Made by a program: the position numbers and the translations under genes
NCBI GenBank assembly: GCA_934454215.1
Contig: CAKSGG010000001.1
Location: 46,985-110,984 of the forward strand
From: an uncultured Clostridia bacterium
GTDB taxonomy: Bacteria; Bacillota; Clostridia; UBA1381
Length of the DNA stretch: 64,000 bases
Direction of reading: 5' to 3'
In this document: positions 44,385 to 53,319 of the stretch, in pieces
Position numbering within the stretch: position 1 is the first letter of the stretch
How the letters are laid out: every line of letters starts with the position of its first letter
The notes under the pieces: generated by a model
Seen by the model: only the letters and a program-made list of their open reading frames with translations
Told to the model about the DNA's origin: nothing
The model's database searches: none

Positions 44385-45205
44385 CTATATTCGGACGGGG
44401 AATATCCAGTTATTTTTTTGAATAAATATGAGAAATAATTGCTGTCGCCGAACCCTATGGCTAAAGCAATCTCCGTAATATTCAGCTTGGAATTGACAAG
44501 CATTGATTTTGCGTCGTCAATACGGAGCGCTGTCAGGTATTCTCTTATACTCATACCTGTATGACGGTTAAATTCACGGCTCATATATGAACGGCTGCAA
44601 TTAAACTGTCGGCAAATATCTTTTGATGTAATGCTGTCACTGCGGTTTAAACGCAAATAATTTTCGATTTTTTCACCCATTGAAAATTCTCTGCGGGTAT
44701 CATTATCGGCTTTTATGTACGCAAGCTCCAGCATACGGCATAGGGGAGCAATAAGCGTATCAATTGATTCTTTGGGCGGCATCTTGCTTTTAAGAGAAGA
44801 ATAGGACGTATTAAGCGAAGATTTCGGAATTTTATATTTATGCGAAATTCTTTCTATGTATTTGGCGTAATTATCACATTTATATCCGCTTACACAGATA
44901 AATCCGACAGGTGAATTGTTATTAAAAATCGGGTAAACATACTCACATACGCCCGCATGGCATACTCCGCAGAATGAACCGCCGCACGCCTTTTCAAATA
45001 CTGCTTTCTGTTTTTCGGTACAGTGCTGCTGTATGCTTGGGCGTGATTTAAGGTTCAGGCAGTAAGAATTGTCATGCGTATTGAACTGCGATAAAAAAAG
45101 CGGAATTTCTATGTTTTTGTATTTTGTTATGTGAACGGTTACCGCTAATTTCATTTTTTGTTTTAAAAATATAATATAGTTTTTTATCGGCGTCATATCA
45201 TACAT
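44366..45205 (-). CDS. PocR-domain AraC-family transcriptional regulator
   Basis: The start at 45205 (MYDMTPIK) is preferred over upstream codons because GGAGGAAGG lies 5 bases before it. The 279 residues carry a PocR sensor domain in residues 25-140, with its Cys-rich core CGVCHAGVCEYVYPI, and a C-terminal AraC double helix-turn-helix (SKDICRQFNCSRSYMSREF; LNITEIALAIGFGDSNYF). PocR domains bind small molecules such as diols or sugars. It is divergent from the FAD oxidoreductase-PTS genes, which it may control. Confidence 0.92.
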   Translation of the reverse strand: MYDMTPIKNYIIFLKQKMKLAVTVHITKYKNIEIPLFLSQFNTHDNSYCLNLKSRPSIQQHCTEKQKAVFEKACGGSFCGVCHAGVCEYVYPIFNNNSPVGFICVSGYKCDNYAKYIERISHKYKIPKSSLNTSYSSLKSKMPPKESIDTLIAPLCRMLELAYIKADNDTRREFSMGEKIENYLRLNRSDSITSKDICRQFNCSRSYMSREFNRHTGMSIREYLTALRIDDAKSMLVNSKLNITEIALAIGFGDSNYFSYLFKKITGYSPSEYRKNGTA

Positions 45206-45281
45206 AAAAGCCTTCCTCCGTGGACAAAAACAATGTATTTTGTACTCAAAAACAAAGGTTTTTCTTTGAATTTGTATTAAT

Positions 45282-45310
45282 ATTATACTATAGATAAAAA
45301 ATAATGTCAA
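45282..45310 (-). promoter_or_regulatory. Consensus promoter for the PocR/AraC regulator
   Basis: Minus strand TTGACA (45310-45305), 17-base spacer, TATAAT (45287-45282), perfect at both hexamers, giving a leader of about 70 bases. Confidence 0.85.
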
Positions 45311-45349
45311 GGAGGATAACGCAAAAAATAAGCGGCGCATCTTATCTCG

Positions 45350-45404
45350 AAATCAACCCTTGAAGTATATATATACATCAGCGGATTGATTTTGAGTAAT
45401 CTGC
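45350..45404 (+). promoter_or_regulatory. Nested inverted repeats upstream of the FAD oxidoreductase
   Basis: A near-perfect 20-bp palindrome (TGAAGTATAT and its mirror, 45361-45380, one mismatched pair) is flanked by AAATCAA (45350-45356) and TTGATTT (45386-45392). A further GATT/AATC pair lies at 45384-45402. It sits 47 bases before the ATG, on the regulated side of the divergent gap. Confidence 0.5.
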
Positions 45405-45450
45405 TTGCTTCTTTTTCGTGTTAGGCTTGGTTGTCGGAACGGAGGATAAT

Positions 45451-47139
45451 ATGAAAACAATCAATTACAATACCGATTTATGCGTTATAGGCGGCGGAAT
45501 GTCGGGGCTTTGCTGTGCAATTGCGGCGGCGAGAAACGGAATTAAAACTGTTCTTATTCAGGACAGGGCAGTGCTCGGCGGAAATGCGTCGGAGGAGATT
45601 CGTATGTGGATATGCGGAGCGCACGGCGAGGATAACAGGGAAACGGGCATAATCGAAGAAATTATGCTTGAAAATTTCTATCAGAATAAAAATTTAAAGT
45701 TTCCGATTTGGAGCAGTGTTTTGTATGAAAAGGCAGAGGCGGAAAAAAATCTTACGCTTTTGCTTAATACAAGCTGTCTTGACGCAAAGATGAACGGAAA
45801 TACAATAAAAAGCATAAAAGCATGGCAGTCCAATGCGGAGACATTTCATGCCGTAGAGGCAAAATATTTTGCCGACTGCTCGGGGGATTCGATTCTTTCG
45901 ACGCTTACGGGTGCAGAATTTATGTACGGCAGAGAAGCAAAAAGCGAATTTAACGAAACGATACCGCCTGACGCAGCCGATAAAAAGACAATGGGCATGA
46001 GCTGTCTGTTTCAGATTAGAGAAACTGCCGAAAAACAGGAATTTATTCCTCCCGAGTGGGCGTATACATATGAAACGGACGAGGATTTACCGTTTAAATA
46101 CCATGACAGAAATAATAATTTCTGGTGGATTGAGGTCGGCGGTGAATGGGATTGTATTCACGATACCGACAAATGCCGTGATGAGCTGCTTAAAATCTGT
46201 TATGGAGTATGGGACCATATGAAGAATAAGGGCGACCACGGAGTTGATAACTGGGAGCTTGAATGGATAGGCTTTTTACCGGGAAAGCGTGAAAGCCGCA
46301 GATATGTCGGAAAATATATTGTAAATCAAAACGATGTTGAAAATGAAGGGCGTTTTAACGATATTGTTGCATATGCGGGCTGGACGATGGACGACCATTT
46401 TCCGCAGGGGTTTTATTACCGTGACGGACATCCGACAATTTATCACCCGGCACCAAGCCCGTGGGGAATACCGCTGAGAAGTATGATTTCAAAAAATATA
46501 TCAAATCTTGTTTTTGCGGGCAGAAATATCAGCGTAACTCATGCGGCGCTAAGTTCAACAAGAGTTATGGCAACGTGTGCGGTTTTGGGTCAGGCGCTCG
46601 GAACGGCGGCGGCTCAGGCGGTCAGGGACAATTGCGATATAGATAAAATTGATATAAAAAAATTACAGAATCGGCTTATGGACGACGACTGTTATATTCC
46701 ATGGCATGATAGAAACGTTTCGGAGCTTTCAAAATCGGCACGGTGCAGTGATGATATTGTGCGTAACGGCAAGGACAGAGGCAAAGAAAATTTATGGCTC
46801 GGAGCAGACGGAGATATAATTGAGTATAAATTTGAAAAAGATATGCAGATTAATAAAATACGTTTGATTTTTGACAGCAATCTTAACAGAAATTATCATA
46901 ATATGCCGTGCAATTATCCGCTGCATGAGACAAGATTCAAGCTGCCGCAGACGCTTATAAAGGAATATCGGATAGAATTAATAAAAGAAAACGGAGAAAC
47001 CGAAACGATTCATGTCAAGGACAACAGAAAACGTTTTGTTATGCACGATGTTGATAAAACCGCAAAAACTGTGAGATTTATTCCGATGACAACACACGGT
47101 GATGAAAAATTCAGAGTATTTGATTTTGAAGTAATGTAA
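45451..47139 (+). CDS. FAD-dependent oxidoreductase with C-terminal beta domain
   Basis: The ATG at 45451 follows GGAGG; an earlier in-frame codon at 45418 has no ribosome site. The 562 residues begin with an FAD motif LCVIGGGMSGLCCAIAAARN, followed by the GGNASEEIRMWICGAHG block typical of this family and the late FAD segment NLVFAGRNISVTHAA. The last 120 residues form a separate beta-rich domain (DIIEYKFEKDMQINKIRLIF) resembling a discoidin/galactose-binding fold. Substrate unknown. It shares its family with the gene at 12738 but is longer and has this added domain. A PTS permease gene follows 78 bases later. Confidence 0.85.
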   Translation: MKTINYNTDLCVIGGGMSGLCCAIAAARNGIKTVLIQDRAVLGGNASEEIRMWICGAHGEDNRETGIIEEIMLENFYQNKNLKFPIWSSVLYEKAEAEKNLTLLLNTSCLDAKMNGNTIKSIKAWQSNAETFHAVEAKYFADCSGDSILSTLTGAEFMYGREAKSEFNETIPPDAADKKTMGMSCLFQIRETAEKQEFIPPEWAYTYETDEDLPFKYHDRNNNFWWIEVGGEWDCIHDTDKCRDELLKICYGVWDHMKNKGDHGVDNWELEWIGFLPGKRESRRYVGKYIVNQNDVENEGRFNDIVAYAGWTMDDHFPQGFYYRDGHPTIYHPAPSPWGIPLRSMISKNISNLVFAGRNISVTHAALSSTRVMATCAVLGQALGTAAAQAVRDNCDIDKIDIKKLQNRLMDDDCYIPWHDRNVSELSKSARCSDDIVRNGKDRGKENLWLGADGDIIEYKFEKDMQINKIRLIFDSNLNRNYHNMPCNYPLHETRFKLPQTLIKEYRIELIKENGETETIHVKDNRKRFVMHDVDKTAKTVRFIPMTTHGDEKFRVFDFEVM

Positions 47140-47217
47140 AAATGAATAAAAAAACAGTATTGGTATTATAATAACCCAAAAGCAAAAATACACGTTTCTC
47201 ATTAAGGAGGTTTTAGC

Positions 47218-48822
47218 GTGAAAAAAAAGGATAAAGTTTTTGGGGTATTGCAGCGTGTAGGGCGTTCGTTCATGCTACCGATAGCAATTTTGCCTGTGGC
47301 GGGATTGTTTTTGGGAATAGGCGGTTCGTTTACGAATGAAACGATGCTTAACACATATAATCTTACCGGCATAATGGGTAAAGGTACAGTTATATACTCG
47401 ATACTGACCGTTTTTAACGAGGCGGGAAACATAGTATTTACAAATCTGCCGCTGCTGTTTGCGATAGGCGTTGCAATAGGCATGGCAAAGCGTGAAAAAG
47501 AGGTTGCGGCTCTTGCCTCGGTTATAGCATTTTTTATAATGCACGCATCTATCGGAGCGTTGATTAATCTGAATTACGGCAGTATAGCGGAGCTTGAAGC
47601 GCAGAAAGGTATAGTCGGAGCGACCACGAATGTTCTCGGTATTGATTCGCTTAATATGGGAGTATTCGGCGGTATCATAGTCGGACTGGGAACGGCGGCT
47701 CTGCATAACAGGTTTTATAAAATTCAGCTGCCGCAGGTGTTATCGTTCTTCGGCGGAACGAGATTTGTTCCGATTGTTTCGGCGGCGGTGTATCTGCTTG
47801 TCGGTATACTGATGTATTTTATATGGCCTCCGATACAGACGGTTATTATGCACATAGGTGATTTTGTCCGTAAATCAAATTATTTCGGTACGTTTGTGTA
47901 CGGAGTTACTGAAAGAGCATTGATTCCGTTCGGACTTCATCATGTGTTCTATATACCGTTCTGGCAGACGGTGGTCGGCGGTTCAATGGAGGTCAAGGGT
48001 CAGCTTGTGGAGGGCGCACAGAATATATTCTTTGCACAGCTTTCAGACCCGTCTGTTGAACATTTCGCAGTATCTGCGACGAGATTTATGTCGGGTAAAT
48101 TTCCGCTTATGATTTTCGGCTTGCCGGGGGCTGCCCTTGCAATGTACAGATGCGCAAGACCCGAAAAAAGAAAGGTTGCGGGAGGCTTGCTGCTGTCGGC
48201 GGCACTCACGTCAATGCTTACGGGTATCACAGAGCCTATAGAGTTTACGTTTTTGTTTGTAGCACCGTTTCTGTATGTTATACACTGCGTGTTTGCGGGA
48301 CTTGCGTATATGCTTATGCACGTATTCAATGTAGGTGTGGGAATGACGTTTTCGGGAGGATTGATTGACCTGACGCTGTTCGGAATTATGCAGGGCAATG
48401 CCAAAACGAGCTGGTATTGGGTTATTATAGTGGGTATCGCATACTTTGCCGTATACTATCTGCTGTTCTCGTTTATAATCAAGAAATGGGATTTGAAAAC
48501 CCCGGGACGTGAGATTGACACAGAGGAAACAAAGCTGTATACAAGAGCAGACGTAAACGCAAAGAAAGACGGCGCAAAAAATAATCAGTCGTCAAAAATA
48601 GCAGAGGGACTCGGAGGAAAAAATAATATTTCCGATATCGACTGCTGTGCGACAAGATTAAGGGTGACGGTAAAAGATGCGTCGCTTGTAAATGAGCAGA
48701 TTCTGAAGGATTCCGGAGCTGCCGGAGTTATAAAAAAGGGTAACGGTGTTCAGGTAATATACGGACCGAATGTTACGGTGGTAAAATCAAATCTGGAATC
48801 GTATCTCGATACGGTAAAATAA
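47218..48822 (+). CDS. PTS transporter subunit IIBC (glucose/maltose/N-acetylglucosamine class)
   Basis: The GTG start at 47218 has GGAGG 7 bases upstream. The 534-residue protein has a C domain with about ten membrane helices (residues 15-420, with the conserved GITEPIEF motif) and a short charged linker. The C-terminal B domain carries the phospho-Cys motif DIDCCATRLRV. It takes up and phosphorylates a sugar, with MalX/glucoside-type relatives most similar. No IIA domain or IIA gene is in the window, so a shared IIA must be encoded elsewhere. Pairing with the FAD enzyme and PocR-type regulator suggests a dedicated sugar pathway. Confidence 0.92.
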   Translation: MKKKDKVFGVLQRVGRSFMLPIAILPVAGLFLGIGGSFTNETMLNTYNLTGIMGKGTVIYSILTVFNEAGNIVFTNLPLLFAIGVAIGMAKREKEVAALASVIAFFIMHASIGALINLNYGSIAELEAQKGIVGATTNVLGIDSLNMGVFGGIIVGLGTAALHNRFYKIQLPQVLSFFGGTRFVPIVSAAVYLLVGILMYFIWPPIQTVIMHIGDFVRKSNYFGTFVYGVTERALIPFGLHHVFYIPFWQTVVGGSMEVKGQLVEGAQNIFFAQLSDPSVEHFAVSATRFMSGKFPLMIFGLPGAALAMYRCARPEKRKVAGGLLLSAALTSMLTGITEPIEFTFLFVAPFLYVIHCVFAGLAYMLMHVFNVGVGMTFSGGLIDLTLFGIMQGNAKTSWYWVIIVGIAYFAVYYLLFSFIIKKWDLKTPGREIDTEETKLYTRADVNAKKDGAKNNQSSKIAEGLGGKNNISDIDCCATRLRVTVKDASLVNEQILKDSGAAGVIKKGNGVQVIYGPNVTVVKSNLESYLDTVK

Positions 48823-48826
48823 AGAG

Positions 48827-48848
48827 CGGAGCATGTGCTCCGTTTTTT
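48827..48848 (+). terminator. Intrinsic terminator after the PTS gene
   Basis: CGGAGC (48827-48832) and GCTCCG (48837-48842) with a 4-base loop, followed by TTTTTT. Confidence 0.85.
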
Positions 48849-48928
48849 ATTTGTTAAAAATTGAACAAATATTCATATGTAGTGCTATTTCTACAAAAAA
48901 CATATTGCAAATTATACATAAGTCACTA

Positions 48929-48957
48929 TTTAAAAAAATGCCGTAACGTGTTATAAT
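48929..48957 (+). promoter_or_regulatory. Candidate promoter of the hydrogenase operon
   Basis: TTTAAA (48929-48934), 17 bases, TATAAT (48952-48957). The -35 is only a 4 of 6 match. The leader to the first gene would be about 60 bases. Confidence 0.5.
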
Positions 48958-48976
48958 ATATAAGATGATATATAGT

Positions 48977-49000
48977 TGTTATATTAAATAGTATATAACA
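48977..49000 (+). promoter_or_regulatory. Inverted repeat in the hydrogenase leader
   Basis: TGTTATAT (48977-48984) and ATATAACA (48993-49000) form an 8-bp inverted repeat with an 8-base centre, just after the promoter and before the ribosome site GGAGG. A candidate operator for redox or H2 control. Confidence 0.5.
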
Positions 49001-49024
49001 GGAAATAAAAGGAGGCACAACTGA

Positions 49025-49519
49025 ATGAACAGCAAATCAACAATCCCGTTTAGCGGGACTGAAGCTCAGGAAGCTGAGCTTAAAGCTTTTCTGGAAAAAG
49101 AAAAATCACAGCCGGGCGCATTGATGCCTGCACTTCAGAAAGCACAGGAAATCTATGGGTATCTGCCGATAGAAGTGCAGACTATGGTTGCCGAGGGCTT
49201 GGGGACAACATTAAGCGAGGTATACGGCGTGGCAACGTTCTATTCTCAATTTTCGCTTACGCCTAAGGGCAAGCATCGCATAAGCGTCTGTCTTGGCACG
49301 GCGTGCTATGTTAAGGGCGCCGACAAGATACTTGCCGCTATAGAGGAACATCTTGGAATTAAGTGCGGCGAATGTACTCCCGACGGACTATTTTCGCTTG
49401 ATTCATGCCGATGTGTGGGAGCCTGCGGACTTGCTCCCGTTGTAATGGTTGACGAGGATGTTTTCGGAAGAATGACAGTTGACCAGGTTGACGGTATGAT
49501 TAATAAATATAAAGCGTAA
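49025..49519 (+). CDS. [FeFe] hydrogenase complex NuoE-like subunit (HydC/HndA type)
   Basis: The small subunit of the trimeric NAD(P)-linked, electron-bifurcating type hydrogenase. The 164 residues have the thioredoxin-like [2Fe-2S] fold with ligand Cys in CLGTACYVKG (about residue 90) and CRCVGACG (about 128), preceded by the helical segment with YGVATFYSQFS. Strong GGAGG upstream. It is first in a three-gene operon with the NuoF-like and catalytic subunits. The electron-bifurcating role is inferred from gene order and subunit types. Confidence 0.95.
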   Translation: MNSKSTIPFSGTEAQEAELKAFLEKEKSQPGALMPALQKAQEIYGYLPIEVQTMVAEGLGTTLSEVYGVATFYSQFSLTPKGKHRISVCLGTACYVKGADKILAAIEEHLGIKCGECTPDGLFSLDSCRCVGACGLAPVVMVDEDVFGRMTVDQVDGMINKYKA

Positions 49520-49535
49520 TAAGGAGGGGACATGA

Positions 49536-51413
49536 ATGCTGACTATTGAAGAATTAAATCAAATTCGCGATAAAATGAAAGACATCGTTTCAATGAGAAA
49601 CGAGGGAGCCGAGAATAAATCGGGCTATAAATATCAGGTGCTTGTTTGCGGAGGTACGGGATGTCATTCATCGGGCAGTCAAAAGGTAATTGACGCACTG
49701 CACGAGGAAATTGCGGCAAATAATCTTGAAAATGAAGTTAAGGTCGTAAGAACGGGCTGTTTCGGACTTTGCTCGCTCGGACCTATCATGATAGTATATC
49801 CGGAGGGCGCATTCTATGCAAGAGTTCAACCGGAAAGTATACACGAAATTGTTACGGAGCATCTTATAAACGGAAATGTCGTAAAGCATCTTATTTACGA
49901 ACATACCATATGTGAGGACGGAACGATAAAATCCTTGCAGGAAACTGATTTCTATAAAAAGCAGCTCAGAGTTGCTCTTAAAAACTGCGGTGTAATCGAC
50001 CCCGAGGATGTTGAAGAATACATAGCGACAGACGGTTATCAGGCTCTGGCAAAGGTTCTTACGTCAATGACGCCCGATGACGTTATCCAGACTCTTCTTG
50101 ATTCGGGCTTGAGAGGAAGAGGCGGCGGAGGTTTCCCGACCGGGCGCAAATGGGCGTTTGCGAAGGCTTCCGTAAGCGACCAGAAGTATGTGTGCTGTAA
50201 TGCGGACGAGGGCGACCCGGGTGCGTTTATGGACCGTTCAATTCTTGAGGGTGACCCGCATACGGTTCTTGAGGCTATGGCTATTGCGGGCTATACAATC
50301 GGTTCAAACAAGGGTTATATATATGTTCGTGCCGAATACCCCGTTGCCGTAAACAGATTGAATGTTGCTATTGCACAGGCTAAGGAATACGGCTTGCTCG
50401 GCGATAATATATTCGGAACGGATTTTTCATTTGACATAGAGCTTCGTCTTGGTGCAGGTGCATTTGTCTGCGGAGAGGAAACGGCTCTTATGACATCAAT
50501 AGAGGGTAACAGAGGTGAGCCGAGACCCAGACCGCCGTTCCCGGCAATCAAGGGTCTGTTCGGTAAGCCGACAATATTGAATAACGTTGAAACATATGCA
50601 AACGTATGTAAGATTATATTAAAGGGTGCAGACTGGTTCAGTTCGATGGGTACGGAAACATCAAAGGGTACAAAGGTATTCGCTTTGGGCGGAAAGATAA
50701 CCAATGTCGGACTTGTTGAAGTCCCAATGGGAACAACATTGAGAGAAATCGTTGAAGAAATCGGCGGAGGCGTTCCCAACGGCAAGAAATTCAAGGCTGC
50801 TCAGACGGGAGGCCCTTCGGGCGGATGTATTCCTGCCGAGCATATTGATGTTCCCGTTGACTACGACAACCTGATTAAGCTTGGCTCAATGATGGGTTCG
50901 GGCGGTCTTATCGTAATGGACGAGGATACCTGTATGGTTGACATTGCTAAGTTCTTCCTTGAATTTACGGTTGACGAATCATGCGGTAAATGTACGGCGT
51001 GCCGTATCGGTACAAAGAGACTGTACGAATATATCGACAAGATTACAAGAGGCGAGGCAGGTCCAGATGTTCTTGACAAGATTAAGACACTCTGCGACCA
51101 TATGCACACAACATCTCTTTGCGCTTTGGGTCAGACAGCAGCCAATCCCGTTATTTCGACAATGCACTATTTCGGGGACGAGTATGAGGCTCATGTAAAG
51201 AATAAGACTTGTCCGGCAGGCGTATGTAAGAAGCTTCTTTCATATGAGGTTATCGAAGATAAATGTAAGGGCTGTACGCTGTGTGCAAGAAACTGTCCTG
51301 TTGACGCAATAGAGGGTTCGGTTAAAGAACCGCATAAGATTAACAAGGATAAGTGTATTAAGTGCGGAGTCTGCATGAAGAATTGTAAATTCGGCGCAAT
51401 CATAAAGAAATAA
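49536..51413 (+). CDS. [FeFe] hydrogenase complex NuoF-like flavoprotein subunit (HydB/HndC type)
   Basis: The 625-residue diaphorase subunit starts with a [2Fe-2S] thioredoxin-like domain (CGGTGCHSSGS, CFGLCSLGP), then the FMN/NAD(H) core (RGRGGGGFPTGRKW, ADEGDPGAFMDR, RLGAGAFVCGEETA) and a [4Fe-4S] site (CGKCTACRIG near residue 484). It ends in two ferredoxin [4Fe-4S] motifs (CKGCTLCARNCPVDA; CIKCGVCMKNCKFGA). It links NAD(H) and ferredoxin to the H-cluster subunit. It lies 16 bases after the NuoE-like gene and 16 bases before the catalytic gene. Confidence 0.96.
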   Translation: MLTIEELNQIRDKMKDIVSMRNEGAENKSGYKYQVLVCGGTGCHSSGSQKVIDALHEEIAANNLENEVKVVRTGCFGLCSLGPIMIVYPEGAFYARVQPESIHEIVTEHLINGNVVKHLIYEHTICEDGTIKSLQETDFYKKQLRVALKNCGVIDPEDVEEYIATDGYQALAKVLTSMTPDDVIQTLLDSGLRGRGGGGFPTGRKWAFAKASVSDQKYVCCNADEGDPGAFMDRSILEGDPHTVLEAMAIAGYTIGSNKGYIYVRAEYPVAVNRLNVAIAQAKEYGLLGDNIFGTDFSFDIELRLGAGAFVCGEETALMTSIEGNRGEPRPRPPFPAIKGLFGKPTILNNVETYANVCKIILKGADWFSSMGTETSKGTKVFALGGKITNVGLVEVPMGTTLREIVEEIGGGVPNGKKFKAAQTGGPSGGCIPAEHIDVPVDYDNLIKLGSMMGSGGLIVMDEDTCMVDIAKFFLEFTVDESCGKCTACRIGTKRLYEYIDKITRGEAGPDVLDKIKTLCDHMHTTSLCALGQTAANPVISTMHYFGDEYEAHVKNKTCPAGVCKKLLSYEVIEDKCKGCTLCARNCPVDAIEGSVKEPHKINKDKCIKCGVCMKNCKFGAIIKK

Positions 51414-51429
51414 CAGGAGGAATTCAGAT

Positions 51430-53166
51430 ATGGTAACATTAAAAATAAACGGAATAAGCGTTACTGTTCCCGAAGAATACACCATTCTTCAGGCAGCTAA
51501 GGAGATTAATGTTGAAATACCCTCCTTATGCTATTTAAAGGACGTAAACTGCATAGGCTCATGCCGTGTATGTATAGTTGAATTGGTTGAAAGAGGCAGA
51601 AGCCGTCTTGTGGCGTCATGTGTTTATCCCGTAGCCGAGGGCATGGAGGTTTATACAGATACTCCGGCGGTAAGAAAATCAAGACGTACAACTCTTGAGC
51701 TTATTCTTTCGACGCATCATAAAAAGTGCTTGTCATGTTCAAGAAGCACGAACTGCGAGCTTCAGAAGCTTGCAAACGATTACGGCGTTGATGAGGACGT
51801 ATTCGAGAGCCAGGAGCCGCAGTATGAGATTGACAATTCATCGCCTTATATCGTAAGAGATAACAATAAATGTATTCTTTGCCGCCGCTGTACCGCTGCC
51901 TGCAACAAGATTCAGACTGTCGGAGCAATCGGCGAAATAGCAAGAGGATACAGAACTCATATAGGAAGTGCATTTGAAAGAGATTTGAACGAATCAAACT
52001 GCGTAGGCTGCGGACAGTGTATCGTTGCCTGTCCTGTGGGTGCACTGTCGGAGAAAAATCAGACAGATGTTGTCTGGGACGCAATCGCAGACCCGAAAAT
52101 GCACGTTGTTGCATTTACCGCTCCGTCAATCAGAGCAACGTTGGGCGAAGCTTTCGGTATGCCTGTCGGAACAAATGCAGAGGGTAAGATGGTTGCCGCT
52201 ATGAAACGTCTGGGACTTGACGGCGTATTCAACATGGACGTTACGGCTGACCTTACAATTATGGAAGAAGCCACAGAGCTTATTGAAAGAATTAAAAACG
52301 GCGATACAATGCCGATGTTCACGAGCTGCTGCCCAGGCTGGGTTAAGTTTATTGAGCATCAGTATCCAGATTTTATGCCGAATCTTTCGACTTGTAAATC
52401 ACCGCAGCAGATGTTCGGCGCAGTTTTAAAGACATATTATGCTCAAAAGCAGGGAATTGACCCGAATGATTTGTTTGTTGTAAGTATCATTCCATGTACG
52501 GCAAAGAAATTTGAGTGTACAAGAGAGGAAGAACACGCATTTGATTTTGCGGATGTTGATGTATCTCTTACAACAAGAGAGCTTGCGCAGATGATTAAGC
52601 GTGCGGGTATGGACTTTACGGATTTGCCTGACGCCAAATTCGACGACCCGTTTGAAATCGCTACGGGTGCGGGTGCAATATTCGGCGCTACGGGCGGCGT
52701 TATGGAGGCTGCTTTGAGAACTGCGGCTGAGGTTCTTGAGGGTAAATCTGATATGATAGACTTCAAGGAGGTAAGAGGTACTCAGGGAATCAAAGAGGCT
52801 ACATATACTCTTGGCGGAAAAGAACTTAGAGTTGCCGTTGCATCGGGGCTCGGAAATGCAAGAAAGATTCTTGACGGCTTAAAGAGCGGTGAAAGACATT
52901 ATGATTTCGTTGAGGTTATGGCGTGCCCCGGCGGCTGTATAAACGGCGGAGGTCAGCCTACACAGAGTGACAGCGTAAGAAATAATGTTGACCTGAAAAC
53001 ATTGAGAGCAAAAGCGCTTTATGACTTTGATTTTGAAACTCAGTACAGAAAGTCGCATGAAAGCCCTGTTGTGAAAATGCTTTATGATGAGTATTTTGAA
53101 GCTCCCGGCAAGGAGAAGGCACATAAGCTTTTGCATACGACATACGTAAAGAGAAATAAATTCTGA
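51430..53166 (+). CDS. hydA: [FeFe] hydrogenase catalytic subunit
   Basis: The 578-residue enzyme makes or uses H2 at the H-cluster. N-terminal [2Fe-2S] domain (CYLKDVNCIGSCRVC), His/Cys-ligated [4Fe-4S] site (HHKKCLSCSRSTNC), two further [4Fe-4S] clusters (CILCRRCTAAC, CVGCGQCIVACP), then the H domain: L1 FTSCCPGWVKF (Cys300 proton relay, Cys301 ligand), L2 IIPCTAKKFE (Cys356) and L3 EVMACPGGCINGGGQP. The L2 motif has Ile354 where most enzymes have Met. GGAGG is upstream. The last gene of the operon; hairpin structures follow it. Needs HydF, which is encoded at 17091. Confidence 0.97.
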   Translation: MVTLKINGISVTVPEEYTILQAAKEINVEIPSLCYLKDVNCIGSCRVCIVELVERGRSRLVASCVYPVAEGMEVYTDTPAVRKSRRTTLELILSTHHKKCLSCSRSTNCELQKLANDYGVDEDVFESQEPQYEIDNSSPYIVRDNNKCILCRRCTAACNKIQTVGAIGEIARGYRTHIGSAFERDLNESNCVGCGQCIVACPVGALSEKNQTDVVWDAIADPKMHVVAFTAPSIRATLGEAFGMPVGTNAEGKMVAAMKRLGLDGVFNMDVTADLTIMEEATELIERIKNGDTMPMFTSCCPGWVKFIEHQYPDFMPNLSTCKSPQQMFGAVLKTYYAQKQGIDPNDLFVVSIIPCTAKKFECTREEEHAFDFADVDVSLTTRELAQMIKRAGMDFTDLPDAKFDDPFEIATGAGAIFGATGGVMEAALRTAAEVLEGKSDMIDFKEVRGTQGIKEATYTLGGKELRVAVASGLGNARKILDGLKSGERHYDFVEVMACPGGCINGGGQPTQSDSVRNNVDLKTLRAKALYDFDFETQYRKSHESPVVKMLYDEYFEAPGKEKAHKLLHTTYVKRNKF

Positions 53167-53179
53167 TATATGATTATTT

Positions 53180-53281
53180 GCGGGGATGCCGTACAAGCGG
53201 CACCCCTGCGATATATGTAAATATATGGTTTTGCAATGTAATGATTTTGTAATATTGTATCAAAAATGTTACAAAATCATT
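53180..53281 (+). other. Hairpin region downstream of hydA
   Basis: A GC-rich hairpin (GGGG-A-TGCCG against CGGCA-CCCC, 53180-53209) is followed by a 13-bp perfect inverted repeat (AATGATTTTGTAA at 53240-53252 and TTACAAAATCATT at 53269-53281). Neither has a clear T-run directly after it. They may end the hydrogenase transcript or bind a protein. Confidence 0.55.
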
Positions 53282-53319
53282 GTCATTTTGTGATTTTTAT
53301 AGAAATATTGCAAATAGTG

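Noticed and set aside
45311..45330. A GGAGG that could be a ribosome site for a small upstream peptide
   Set aside because: No start codon follows within a usable distance.
45206..45340. A longer N-terminus for the PocR/AraC regulator starting near 45340
   Set aside because: The perfect promoter at 45282-45310 and the GGAGGAAGG site fix the start at 45205; the extension would cover the promoter.
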